In this document: positions 1-8,157 of the stretch, one piece after another
How the letters are laid out: each line of letters opens with the position of its first letter
How positions within the stretch are numbered: the stretch's first letter is position 1
Source of the DNA: Rubrobacter xylanophilus DSM 9941
GTDB taxonomy: Bacteria > Actinomycetota > Rubrobacteria > Rubrobacterales > Rubrobacteraceae
Direction: 5' to 3'
Assembly (NCBI RefSeq): GCF_000014185.1
Contig: NC_008148.1
Span: forward strand, 62,001-126,000
DNA length: 64,000 nucleotides
The notes under the pieces: model-generated
What the model was told of the DNA's origin: nothing
Database searches by the model: none
What the model saw: only the letters and a program-made list of their open reading frames with translations
Position numbers and translations under genes: made by a program

Positions 1-852
1 TTCGGGCTCATCGGACCCTCGGGGGCGGGGAAGAGCACCCTGACCCGCCTGCTCACCGGCTACCTCAGGCCCTCCCGGGGGAGCGTGCGGGTCTTCGGGC
101 GGGACCCCTGCGCCTTCGGCGCGGCGGACCGCCGCAGGATCGGCTTTATGCCCCAGGGGTTCGTGCTGTACGGGGGGCTCTCCGTGCGGCAGAACGTGAA
201 CTTCGCCGCCGGGCTCTACGGGCTGCGGCTGGGAGAAAGAAGGCGTCGGGTGCGCGAGGTGCTGGAGTTCACCGAGCTGTGGAAGGACCGGCGCAAGGCG
301 GCCTCCAGGCTCTCCGGGGGGATGCAGCGGCGGCTGCAGCTCGCCGCCGCGCTGGTGCACGAGCCGCAGCTGCTGTTCGTGGACGAGCCGACGGCCAACC
401 TGGACCCGATCCTCCGCCGCAAGTTCTGGGAGGGCTTCGAGGTGCTGCGCGACATGGGGCGCACGATCTTCGTCACCACCCAGTACGTGGGCGAGGCGGA
501 GCTGTGCGACCGGGTGGGCCTGCTCTCGGGCGGCGGCCTCGCCGCGGTCGGCACCCCGGAGGAGCTGCGCCGGCGGGCGTTCGGCGGCGAGGCGATGGAG
601 CTGACGCTCGCGGGCGAACCCGGCAGGCTCGGCCGGCACCTGGACGCCCTCGAGGGGGTGGGGCACGTGGTCGAGGTGCGGGAGGAGAGGCCCGGGGACG
701 GCGCGGCGGCGAGCACCGTGCGGCTGGTGGTGGAGGACGCCGACACCGCCCTGCCCCGCGCCTTCGAGGCCCTGCGCGGGGCCGAGGTGCTGTCCGCGGA
801 CCTCATCCACCCCTCCTTCGACGAGGTCTTTGTGCGGCTGGTGCGCGGCTAG
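1..852 (+). CDS. ABC transporter ATP-binding protein (5' end missing)
   Basis: The reading frame is already open at base 1 and the first codons encode the Walker A motif GPSGAGKST, so the true start lies upstream of the window. The signature LSGGMQRRL and Walker B LLFVDEPTANLDP follow, and a switch-like TTQYVGEAE segment is present where drug and ABC-2 exporters usually have a His (here Gln). The C-terminal 90 residues look like the substrate-export accessory region of DrrA/CcmA-type ATPases. It would energise a membrane permease encoded upstream, outside the window. Substrate unknown. Confidence 0.9.
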   Translation, partial: FGLIGPSGAGKSTLTRLLTGYLRPSRGSVRVFGRDPCAFGAADRRRIGFMPQGFVLYGGLSVRQNVNFAAGLYGLRLGERRRRVREVLEFTELWKDRRKAASRLSGGMQRRLQLAAALVHEPQLLFVDEPTANLDPILRRKFWEGFEVLRDMGRTIFVTTQYVGEAELCDRVGLLSGGGLAAVGTPEELRRRAFGGEAMELTLAGEPGRLGRHLDALEGVGHVVEVREERPGDGAAASTVRLVVEDADTALPRAFEALRGAEVLSADLIHPSFDEVFVRLVRG

Positions 853-869
853 GGCCGGGCCGCCGGGCT

Positions 870-881
870 TAGAATACGGTG
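870..881 (+). promoter_or_regulatory. -10 box of a probable leaderless transcript
   Basis: TAGAAT at 870-875 is followed by exactly 6 nt and then ATG at 882. This spacing puts the transcription start at or next to the ATG. No Shine-Dalgarno sequence precedes the ATG, and no convincing -35 box is seen. The same arrangement recurs at four other starts in the window. Confidence 0.5.
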
Positions 882-2033
882 ATGGGCATCTGGCGCTGGT
901 CCGGGAGAAAGAAGGAGGGAGCGCGCCGCGCCCCCGCCGCCTCCGGGGGGCGCCGCGCCCCCACCCCCATCTACGTCTCGCGGAGGACGTTCACCGCCCT
1001 GGTGGCGCTCGCGCTGCTCTCCTTGGGCGTCGTCCTGTACCTCGCCCCGATCATCTTCGAGATCCTCTTCGGCGGCATAGCGCTCGCCCTCGTGCTCTCC
1101 TACCCGGTGCGGGCGCTCTCGCAGGTGATGCCGCGGGAGCTGGCCATCCTGGTCACCGTGCTGGGGCTCTTCGGGCTGGTGGCCCTGGCGCTGCTGTTCC
1201 TGATCCCGCTGCTCATAGAGCAGCTCACGAACTTCGTGCGGATCACGCCGGCCATAGCCGCGAGCGCCACGGAGTTCTTCGGCTCGCTGGACGACCTGCT
1301 GAACCGGCGGGACCTGCCGCTGCAGCTGCCGGAGAGCTTCGTCTCGGATCTGGTGCGGGACCTCTTCGACCGGGCCCAGCAGATCCTGGAGGGCATGATC
1401 CGGAACCTGATCGGGTTCATCTCCGGGGCGTTCAGCTTTGCGGTGGGGGTGCTCGGCGTGCTCTTCGTGGCGATCTACCTGCTCATAGACGTGCGGAAGG
1501 TCAAGGCCGCGTACCTGCGGATGGTCCCGCACCGCTACCGCTGGGACGCCCGCGAGCTGTGGGACGCCTTCGGGGTCTCGCTCTCGCGCTACCTGGGCGG
1601 GCTGCTCTTCGTGGTGGCGGTGCAGGGGGCCCTCTCGGCGGCGGCGCTCTGGGTGCTGGGGGTGCCCTACCCGATCCTGCTCGGCGCCTGGGTCTCGGTG
1701 ACGGCCATAGTCCCCTACCTGGGGCCGTTTCTGGGGGCCATCCCGGCGATCATCGTGGCCCTGATCTTCACCACCCCCACCACGGCGGTGCTGACGGTGA
1801 TCGCCTACATCGCGATCCAGCAGTTCGAGGGGAACTTCCTGACGCCGAGGATCCAGGGCCGCGCGCTGCAGGTGCACCCGATCATCGTGCTGCTGGCGGT
1901 GATCGGGGGCGGCCAGATCGCCGGCATCGTGGGCATCCTGTTCGCCGTGCCGGTGCTGGCGATCCTGCGGGTCTTCGTGGACTTTTTCCGGGTCCGGCTG
2001 CGGGTCGGCCCTCCCCCGCGAAACGCCGCCTAG
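882..2033 (+). CDS. AI-2E/PerM family (UPF0118) membrane transporter
   Basis: 383 residues with a basic, Pro/Arg-rich cytoplasmic N-terminus (residues 1-38) followed by about eight hydrophobic segments. The arrangement is that of the AI-2E transporter/PerM family: two N-terminal helices, a long amphipathic central region, then a C-terminal membrane block containing PYPILLGAWVSVTAIVPYLG and IQQFEGNFLTPRIQG. Members export autoinducer-2 or act in ion/proton antiport, so the substrate cannot be assigned. I chose ATG 882 over GTG 879 because a -10 box lies 6 nt upstream of it. The stop overlaps the convergent neighbour by 4 nt. Confidence 0.88.
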   Translation: MGIWRWSGRKKEGARRAPAASGGRRAPTPIYVSRRTFTALVALALLSLGVVLYLAPIIFEILFGGIALALVLSYPVRALSQVMPRELAILVTVLGLFGLVALALLFLIPLLIEQLTNFVRITPAIAASATEFFGSLDDLLNRRDLPLQLPESFVSDLVRDLFDRAQQILEGMIRNLIGFISGAFSFAVGVLGVLFVAIYLLIDVRKVKAAYLRMVPHRYRWDARELWDAFGVSLSRYLGGLLFVVAVQGALSAAALWVLGVPYPILLGAWVSVTAIVPYLGPFLGAIPAIIVALIFTTPTTAVLTVIAYIAIQQFEGNFLTPRIQGRALQVHPIIVLLAVIGGGQIAGIVGILFAVPVLAILRVFVDFFRVRLRVGPPPRNAA

Positions 2034-3340
2034 CCGGTGGCCGCCTCGCCCTCCTCGATGAGGCGCTGCAGCTCGCCCTGCAGGGTCTTTACGGCCTGCT
2101 CGGGGGAGACCTCGCCCTTGAGGGAGGCGCTGAACTGCTCGGCCATTCTGAGCGACATGTCCGAGTAGTACGGCGAGACCGGGCGCGGGCGGGAGTTCTG
2201 GATGATGGCCTCCTTGCCGAGCCTGGCGACCGGGACCTTCTCCAGCACCTCCCGGTCCTCGTAGAGGCCGCGCCGCGTCGGGAGCCGGGAGCCCTGCAGG
2301 GCGTTGACCTTGAGCTGCTCGGGCTCCGTCATCCACCGGATGAACTCCCAGGCCTCCTCCTGCCGCCCCGAGGAGGCGTTGATGAAGAAGTTCCAGCCCC
2401 CGAGGCAGCTGTAGCTCTGCTGCCCCTCGCCGCCCACGGGGAGCTCGGAGATCCCAACCTGGCCCGGCTCTATCCGGGACTGCTCGGGGTCGCCCACGAG
2501 GGCGTAGACGTAGGGCCAGTTGCGCAGAAAGACGGCGTCGCCCCTGAGAAAGGCCCCGTGCGACTCGTCCTCCTTGTAGGTGGTGACGGCCTCGGGCGCC
2601 ACCCCTTCCTCCACCATGCTCCGCTCGGTCTTCAGCCCCGCCACCGACTCGGGGCTGTCTATGAGGACCTTCGTGGGGTCCTCCGGGTCCAGCACGTCCC
2701 CCCCGTGCGTCCAGATGTACTCGAGCCCGTCGCACACCCCACCCTCGTACTCGGCGCCCTGGAAGACGAAGCCCGCGGGAACCCCGGAGTCCTGCTTGAC
2801 GCGCAGGGCCATCTCCCTGAGCTCGTCCCAGGTTCTGGGCGGCTCCGAGTACCCGCTCTTCTCCAGGAGGTCTTTGCGGTAGTAGAGCAGCCCGGCGTCG
2901 GTGTACCAGGGGACGCCGTAGACCTTGCCCTCGTAGGTCATCGCCTGCATGGGCCCTTCGAGGAACCGGCCGGCGTCCTCGAACCGGTCGGAGAGGTCCA
3001 CGATCCAGCCGTTCGCCGCGAACTGGGCCGGCCAGATCACATCCCCCCCGATGACGTCGATGTCCCCCCCGCCGGCCTGGAACTGGGTCCTGAGCTGGTC
3101 GAAGTACTGGCCGGTGTCGGAGGGCATCTCCCGGTAGCGGACGGTGATCCCGGAGCCGTTCTCCCGGTTGAACCGCTCTATGAGCCTCGGCAGAACCCCC
3201 GTGTCATCCGGCCCCCAGGAGAAGAGCACCTCCCCGCTGCCTCCTCCTCCGCCACCACACCCCCCCAGCAGCACGGCCCCGGCCAGCGCGCCGCCGCCGA
3301 GCCCGAGAAACCCCCTACGGCTGATCCTCCGCTCGCCCAT
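2030..3340 (-). CDS. Extracellular solute-binding lipoprotein (family 1, sugar-type)
   Basis: About 436 residues. The N-terminus carries a twin-arginine signal (SRRGFLGLGGG) followed by a lipobox ending LLGGCGGG, so it is a Tat-exported lipoprotein. The mature part resembles family 1 sugar-binding proteins (maltose/trehalose type): FSWGPDDTG near the start, a WPAQFAANGWIVDLS segment, and a C-terminal SLKGEVSPEQAVKTLQGEL. ATG 3340 has a strong GGAGGAGGG site, so the possible start at 3373 is less likely. No permease genes adjoin it; it may serve a transporter encoded elsewhere, or share the permeases at 6.4-8.1 kb. Confidence 0.88.
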   Translation of the reverse strand: MGERRISRRGFLGLGGGALAGAVLLGGCGGGGGGSGEVLFSWGPDDTGVLPRLIERFNRENGSGITVRYREMPSDTGQYFDQLRTQFQAGGGDIDVIGGDVIWPAQFAANGWIVDLSDRFEDAGRFLEGPMQAMTYEGKVYGVPWYTDAGLLYYRKDLLEKSGYSEPPRTWDELREMALRVKQDSGVPAGFVFQGAEYEGGVCDGLEYIWTHGGDVLDPEDPTKVLIDSPESVAGLKTERSMVEEGVAPEAVTTYKEDESHGAFLRGDAVFLRNWPYVYALVGDPEQSRIEPGQVGISELPVGGEGQQSYSCLGGWNFFINASSGRQEEAWEFIRWMTEPEQLKVNALQGSRLPTRRGLYEDREVLEKVPVARLGKEAIIQNSRPRPVSPYYSDMSLRMAEQFSASLKGEVSPEQAVKTLQGELQRLIEEGEAATG

Positions 3341-3421
3341 CTTCTTCCCTCCTCCCCACGCTCGTTCGCCCACACACAGAGAGAGCGCTCCTCGCGCATG
3401 ATACCCGAGCCCGCCCCTCCC

Positions 3422-3467
3422 TTGACCCTTCCGAACTATTGTGTATAGTGAATATTAACAATATACA
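3422..3467 (+). promoter_or_regulatory. Promoter with overlapping inverted repeat (likely YtrA-type operator)
   Basis: TTGACC (3422-3427), a 16-nt spacer and TATAGT (3444-3449) form a good promoter. An imperfect 26-bp inverted repeat, TGTATA at 3442-3447 facing TATACA at 3462-3467, covers the -10 box. Another pair, TATTGT 3437-3442 and ACAATA 3458-3463, lies within the same stretch. The AT-rich island stands out from its surroundings. The operon's third gene encodes a YtrA-type GntR repressor, a class that usually binds such palindromes over its own promoter. Confidence 0.65.
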
Positions 3468-3490
3468 GGAGTGAGAGGAGGCGATCTACG

Positions 3491-4288
3491 ATGTCGGGGA
3501 GCGTTGCGAGCGGGGCCGGCGGGGGACGGCCGGGTCTTCCGGGGGTATTTGCCGCGCTGGTGGCCGCGGGGGTGTTGGGGTCCGTGGCGGTGGTGCCCTA
3601 CAGCGCCGGGCTGCTGGCTCGGGCGCCGGGGGTGGAGGTCTCTGTGGGGGCGTTGCTCGTGGCGCAGGCGGTGCAGGGCCTGGTGCTCACCGCGGTGGCG
3701 GCCGGCCTGGGTCTCTGGCTCGGGGGGCGGGTCGGGCTCGGGGCGTGGGACGTGCGGGCCCTGATCGCGGGAGGGGAGGGGCGGCGGGCCGTGCTCCGGG
3801 GGCTTCCCGCCGCCTTGGGGCTCGGGCTCGCCGCGGGGGCGGTGCTCACGGCCGCGAGCGTGGCCGGCGCGCCGCTTGCGGAGGGGGCGCTCGGGAGGGT
3901 CGAGCACCCTCCGGCGTGGCAGGGGCTTCTGGCGGCGTTCGGAGCCGGGGTGACCGAGGAGATCTGGCTGCGCCTCGGGGCCATGAGCGTGCTGGCGTGG
4001 GCCGGGGCCCGGCTCCTCCGGAGGGAGCGCCCGCCGGGCGGCGTCTTCTGGGCCGCGATAGCGATCTCCGCCCTGCTCTTCGGGGCGGGGCACCTGCCGC
4101 TCGCCGCCGCGCTCGGCGGGCTCGGGGGAGCGGTGGTGCTCTTCGTGCTCGCCGCCAACGGCGTGGTGGGCTTGCTCTGCGGGTGGCTGTACTGGAGGCG
4201 GGGGCTCTTGGCCGCGATGGCCGCGCACTTTGCCGCGGACGTGGTGCTGCACTTTCTGGCCCCGGCGCTCGGGCTGGCGGCCTCGTAA
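3491..4288 (+). CDS. CPBP family intramembrane metalloprotease
   Basis: 265 residues with about eight hydrophobic segments. The three CPBP (Abi/CAAX-protease-like) motifs are visible: EEIWLR (EExxxR), FGAGH (FxxxH) and HFAADVVLH near the C-terminus. Members are membrane proteases, sometimes giving bacteriocin self-immunity. The ATG at 3491 follows GAGAGGAGG at good spacing. It is the first gene of an operon with an ABC permease, a GntR regulator and an ABC ATPase, suggesting a role in envelope stress or peptide resistance; that role is inference. Confidence 0.88.
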   Translation: MSGSVASGAGGGRPGLPGVFAALVAAGVLGSVAVVPYSAGLLARAPGVEVSVGALLVAQAVQGLVLTAVAAGLGLWLGGRVGLGAWDVRALIAGGEGRRAVLRGLPAALGLGLAAGAVLTAASVAGAPLAEGALGRVEHPPAWQGLLAAFGAGVTEEIWLRLGAMSVLAWAGARLLRRERPPGGVFWAAIAISALLFGAGHLPLAAALGGLGGAVVLFVLAANGVVGLLCGWLYWRRGLLAAMAAHFAADVVLHFLAPALGLAAS

Positions 4289-4313
4289 AGAGAAGCGAGA
4301 GGAGGCGAAGAGC

Positions 4314-5048
4314 ATGCGCGCGCTGCAAAACGCCGGGTGGATCGCCGGGTGGGAGATGAGGAGGGCCTGGCTCTCCTACCCGCTTTCGGCGGCGCTGCTG
4401 TCCTTCTTCGGGGTGGTGGGCGCGCACTTCGCGGACGAGGCGCTCGCGGGTCCGGGAGGGGCAGGGGCCGCCTTCAGGGTCTTCTATCTGGACTTCTTCT
4501 TTCTCGCTGCAACCTCCCTGCTCGCGGGCAACTTCTTCTCGCGGGACTACGCGCTCTCCTGGGGGGACACCTTCTCCAGGAGGCTCGCCTTTCTGCGGCG
4601 CCTGCCCGTCTCGCCCGGGGAGATAGTGGCCGGGAGGGTGCTCTCGATGCTCGCCGCCGCCGTCATCAACGTGCCGCTGTTCTTCCTCGCCCTCTACGCG
4701 CTCTCCGGGGCGCTGGGCGGGCTGCTCGAGGGGACGGAGCGCGTGTGGTTCGCGGGGCTGTGGTTCGGGGCGGCGCTCGCCTGGGGCGGGCTGTACCTGT
4801 ACCTGGAGACCGGAACCTCCGGCAGGGTCTACAACCTGCTCATGTTTCCCCTGATAGCCCTCTTCGCCGTCCTTGCCGGGGTCGCTCAGGGGGTGTTCGG
4901 CCTGCGGGTGGTGGAGCTCGCGGCCGCGGCGGCGCGGGAGGGCGGGCCGCTCGCGGCGGCGGGCGCCGTCCTCCTCGGGGCGGCCGTCCTCGCCGCCATG
5001 GCACGGGCCGCCGCGCGCCGGGTGGGCCGGAGGGAGCTCCTCGCGTGA
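4314..5048 (+). CDS. ABC-2-like transporter permease subunit
   Basis: 244 residues, about six predicted membrane segments. After a short cytoplasmic N-terminus it has a long first helix, then FSRDYALSWGDTFSRRLAFLRRLPVSPGEIVAGR, a pattern typical of ABC-2 exporter permeases that face the ATPase. ATG 4314 follows GAGAGGAGG and leaves a 25-nt gap to the CPBP gene. The gene overlaps the regulator downstream by 4 nt (GTGA). The partner ATPase is most likely the product of 5457-6383. Substrate unknown. Confidence 0.75.
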   Translation: MRALQNAGWIAGWEMRRAWLSYPLSAALLSFFGVVGAHFADEALAGPGGAGAAFRVFYLDFFFLAATSLLAGNFFSRDYALSWGDTFSRRLAFLRRLPVSPGEIVAGRVLSMLAAAVINVPLFFLALYALSGALGGLLEGTERVWFAGLWFGAALAWGGLYLYLETGTSGRVYNLLMFPLIALFAVLAGVAQGVFGLRVVELAAAAAREGGPLAAAGAVLLGAAVLAAMARAAARRVGRRELLA

Positions 5049-5470
5049 GCCGGGGGGAGGGACGGCTGCCCGTCCGGATCTCGATGGAAGATCCGGAGCC
5101 CATGTACCGGCAGATAGAGGGCCAGCTGCGAAAGCTCATCCTGGGCGGCCATCTCCCCCCCGGGACCAGGCTGCCCCCGGTGCGGGCTCTGGCGCAGGAT
5201 CTCTCCTGCAGCGTCATCACCACCCGGCGGGCCTACCAGGATCTGGAGGCGGAGGGTCTTGTCCGGACCCGCCAGGGGCTCGGGACCGTGGTGGCCGAGA
5301 TCGGTGAGGAGGAGCGCGCCCGGCACCGCCGCTCTGCGGTGCTCGCCGCCTTCCGGGAGGCGGTGGAGAGCGGGCTGCGCGCCGGGTGCTCGCCCGGAGA
5401 GCTCTACGAGATCTTCGAGCAGGCCGTGCGGCAACAGACGAAGAGGAGGGACGAGGATGAGGCGGTGTGA
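5045..5470 (+). CDS. GntR family transcriptional regulator, YtrA subfamily
   Basis: 141 residues, short as in the YtrA subfamily. Residues about 17-80 form the GntR winged helix: PMYRQIEGQLRKLI, then LPPVRALAQDLSCS and TTRRAYQDLEAEGLVRTRQG. The remaining 60 residues form a small helical dimerisation tail with no FadR or HutC effector domain. The GTG start overlaps the permease stop by 4 nt. Such regulators usually repress their own ABC-transporter operon and are relieved by envelope-active compounds; the inverted repeat at 3442-3467 is the likely target. Confidence 0.9.
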   Translation: MSRGEGRLPVRISMEDPEPMYRQIEGQLRKLILGGHLPPGTRLPPVRALAQDLSCSVITTRRAYQDLEAEGLVRTRQGLGTVVAEIGEEERARHRRSAVLAAFREAVESGLRAGCSPGELYEIFEQAVRQQTKRRDEDEAV

Positions 5471-6383
5471 GACGGCGGGGGAGGGCGCCCGGGAGGCGGT
5501 CGTGAGCCTGGCGGGGGTGGAGAAGTCCTACCCGCCGTTCCGGCTCGGGCCGGTGAGCCTGCGGGTGGAGCCGGGCTACGTGGTGGCGCTCGTCGGGCCC
5601 AACGGGGGAGGCAAGAGCACCCTCTTCCGGATGCTCATGGGGCTGTGCCGCCCCGATTCCGGGGAGGTGCGCCTCTTCGGCGGGCGGTATCCGGAGGACG
5701 AGGCGCGCATAAAGCGCAGGGTCGGGTACGTCCCGGAGCGCGCCGTGGGCCACGACGAGATGGACGCCCGGGCGCTGGGGCGGTTTCTCTCCCGCTGGTA
5801 CCCGGGCTGGGACGCCGGGCGCTACGGCGAGCTGCTGGATCGCCTCGGCGTGGAGCGCAAGCGGCCCTTCGGCCGGCTCTCCAGGGGCATGCAGCGGCGG
5901 CTGCTCTTCGCCGCGGCGCTCTCCTGCGGTCCCGAGCTGCTGCTGCTCGACGAGCCCACCGGCGGCGTGGACCCCCTCGCCCGCCGCGAGATGATCGACG
6001 AGATCTCACGCTTCGCCCGGGGCGAGGAAGGGCCCGGGGGAGGGCGGGCCGTGATCTTCGCCACCCACGTCATGGAGGAGGTCGGCCGCGCCGCCGACTA
6101 CGTGGCGTTCCTGCACGGCGGCCGGTTTTTCGGGCCCTACGAGAAGGACCGGCTCGCCGAGAGCTGGCGTCGGCTGTGGGTCGGGCGTCCCCCGGGGGCG
6201 GGGGAGGCGGTGCCCGGGCTCGTCGCCGTAGAGCAGGGGCCGCCCGCGAGCCTCCTTACCAGCTCCGCGGCCCAGGCGCGGGCCGCGCTCGAGGAGCGGG
6301 GCATAGAAGTGCTCGGCGTCCGCTCCGTCCCGCTCGAGGAGATCCTGGCCCACCTCGCGCGGGGGGCCGGCGCTAGCCCTTGA
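5457..6383 (+). CDS. ABC transporter ATP-binding protein (YtrB-like)
   Basis: 308 residues with Walker A GPNGGGKST, signature LSRGMQRRL, Walker B LLLLDEPTGGVDP and switch His in ATHVMEEVG. The last 85 residues form the variable C-terminal tail of exporter ATPases. The ATG at 5457 lies 14 nt inside the regulator gene, so the two are translationally coupled. It probably pairs with the permease at 4314-5048. The 3' end overlaps the convergent permease gene by 11 nt. Confidence 0.9.
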   Translation: MRRCETAGEGAREAVVSLAGVEKSYPPFRLGPVSLRVEPGYVVALVGPNGGGKSTLFRMLMGLCRPDSGEVRLFGGRYPEDEARIKRRVGYVPERAVGHDEMDARALGRFLSRWYPGWDAGRYGELLDRLGVERKRPFGRLSRGMQRRLLFAAALSCGPELLLLDEPTGGVDPLARREMIDEISRFARGEEGPGGGRAVIFATHVMEEVGRAADYVAFLHGGRFFGPYEKDRLAESWRRLWVGRPPGAGEAVPGLVAVEQGPPASLLTSSAAQARAALEERGIEVLGVRSVPLEEILAHLARGAGASP

Positions 6384-7221
6384 TCGCCCCGGCCGTCAGG
6401 GCGTTCACGATGTACCGCTGCAGCAGCACGAAGACCGCGATCACCGGGGCTATCGCGATCACGCTCGCCGCCGAGAGGTAGTGCAGCGTTATCGCGTCCG
6501 AGGTGTTCTTCAGGTCCACCAGGCCCACCGAGATCGGGTACAGCTCCCGGCTGTCCAGCAGGATGAACGGCACCACGAACTGCGACCAGGAGAGCACCGC
6601 CGCCAGGATAGCCGCCGTGGCGATGCCGGGGGCGCACACCGGGAGCAGGATCCTGGTGAGCACCTGCCAGCGGCTCGCGCCGTCCACGATGGCCGCCTCG
6701 TCCATCTCGTAGGGGATCGTGTCGAAGTAGCCCTTCAGAAACCAGGTGGTGAACGGCAGCACGATCGCCACGTACACCAGTATGAGGGTCGCGTAGCTGT
6801 TCAGCAGCCCCAGGGCCGCGAAGAAGCGGTAGAGCGGGATCGCTATCACCACCGGCGAGACCATCTGGAAGACCAGCACCGCCAGCAGCGAGGGCCGCTT
6901 GTAGCGGAAGGAGAACCGGCTGAAGCCGTAGGCCGCCAGGGTGGCGATGATGAGGGTGAAGATCACCGTCATCAGCACGATGAACGCCGAGTTCAGGAGG
7001 TAGCGCCCGATGGAGGTGCCGGTGAGCACGTACGCGTAGTTTTCGAACTGCGGGGGGACGGGGAACCACACCGGCGGGCTGGCGAAGAGCTGCGGCACCG
7101 TCTTCAGCGACATCGAGACCACCCAGAAGATGGGGAACAGGAAGAACGCGGTGATCGCCGCGTAGGCCGCGTAGAGCCCCGCCCGCGTCAGCCGCTCCGC
7201 CCGCGCCTTGCTGCCGAGCAC
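6373..7221 (-). CDS. Carbohydrate ABC transporter permease (MalG-like)
   Basis: 282 residues, six membrane segments. The cytoplasmic EAA loop that docks the ATPase reads DEAAIVDGASRWQVLTRI. The N-terminal helix (FFLFPIFWVVSMSLK) and the long periplasmic loop are typical of the CUT1 family. The GTG start lies 1 nt after the stop of the MalF-like gene, so the two are coupled. It is the last gene of the mannosidase operon. No ATPase gene is present; a shared MsiK-type ATPase encoded elsewhere is likely, as is common in actinobacteria. Confidence 0.92.
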   Translation of the reverse strand: MLGSKARAERLTRAGLYAAYAAITAFFLFPIFWVVSMSLKTVPQLFASPPVWFPVPPQFENYAYVLTGTSIGRYLLNSAFIVLMTVIFTLIIATLAAYGFSRFSFRYKRPSLLAVLVFQMVSPVVIAIPLYRFFAALGLLNSYATLILVYVAIVLPFTTWFLKGYFDTIPYEMDEAAIVDGASRWQVLTRILLPVCAPGIATAAILAAVLSWSQFVVPFILLDSRELYPISVGLVDLKNTSDAITLHYLSAASVIAIAPVIAVFVLLQRYIVNALTAGAIKG

Positions 7222-7222
7222 C

Positions 7223-8143
7223 TCAGGCCACCTCCTCCTCGCGCTGCAGGAGCCGGATGTAGACCACCGTCATCACCGCGTTCACCGCGAGCAGCAGCAC
7301 CGCGGTGGCCGCCCCCGGCCCCAGATCGAACTGCTGGAAGATCTGGTTGTAGATCGAGAGCGCTATGACCTCCGTGGCCCGCCCCGGCCCGCCGCCGGTG
7401 AGCGCGAGCACCATGTCGAAGGTGTTGAAGGTCTCTATGGAGACGATCACCAGGTTTATGAACAGTATGGGAGCCAGGAGCGGGATCACCACGCGCGTCA
7501 GGCTCTGCCAGGCGTTCGCGCCGTCCACCCTCGCGGCCTCCAGCACGTCGTCGGGCAGCGTCTGCAGCCCGGCGTAGATCAGGATCATGCTGAACGCCGT
7601 CCCGCGCCAGATGTTGGCCACGGTCACCGAGGCCAGGGCGAACTCCGGGTCGGAGAGAAAGGGCACGGGCCCCACCCCCACGAGCCCGAGGAGGTAGTTC
7701 AGCACGCCCACCTGGGACTGCTGGTAGAGGATGCTCCAGATGATCCCGATGATCACCCCCGGTATGGCCCAGGCGGAGAGGACCGCGGTGCGGGTGACGA
7801 TGGAGGCCCGCATCCCGCGCCGCGCCCCCTGGTCCACCGCGAGGGCTATGAGGAACCCCAAAAGCATCTGGAAGAGGACGCTGAAGAAGACGAAGACGGC
7901 CGTCGCCGTCAGCATGTCCAGGAAGTAGGGCGAGGTGAGGAGGGAGGCGTAGGAGCCCAGGGTGTACTCGTGGCCGCCCCCCACCAGGCTCGCGTTCGTG
8001 AAGCTCAGGCGGACTATCTCGAAGATGGGGAACACGAAGGTGGCCAGCAGGATGGCCGCGAGCGGCAGGAGCCAGGGCCACGGCGAGCCCGCCAGGGACT
8101 CGAGCCACGACCCCCCCGGCCCCCGCGTCTTCGCTGCCGTCAT
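7223..8143 (-). CDS. Carbohydrate ABC transporter permease (MalF-like)
   Basis: 306 residues, six membrane segments, EAA loop EAARVDGANAWQSLTRVVIP. The ATG at 8143 (MTAAKTRG) follows a GGGGAGCAAGAG stretch and lies 14 nt from the stop of the solute-binding-protein gene. Together with the MalG-like subunit it would form the channel for the sugar bound by the product of 8158-9456. Confidence 0.9.
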   Translation of the reverse strand: MTAAKTRGPGGSWLESLAGSPWPWLLPLAAILLATFVFPIFEIVRLSFTNASLVGGGHEYTLGSYASLLTSPYFLDMLTATAVFVFFSVLFQMLLGFLIALAVDQGARRGMRASIVTRTAVLSAWAIPGVIIGIIWSILYQQSQVGVLNYLLGLVGVGPVPFLSDPEFALASVTVANIWRGTAFSMILIYAGLQTLPDDVLEAARVDGANAWQSLTRVVIPLLAPILFINLVIVSIETFNTFDMVLALTGGGPGRATEVIALSIYNQIFQQFDLGPGAATAVLLLAVNAVMTVVYIRLLQREEEVA

Positions 8144-8157
8144 CTCTTGCTCCCCTT

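Noticed and set aside
830-3448. Very long open frames opposite or across real genes (for example 830-3448, 10284-11717, 33630-36740)
   Set aside because: GC-rich codon bias leaves non-coding frames open. Their translations are Arg/Gly/Pro-rich with no domain, and real conserved genes occupy the same DNA.
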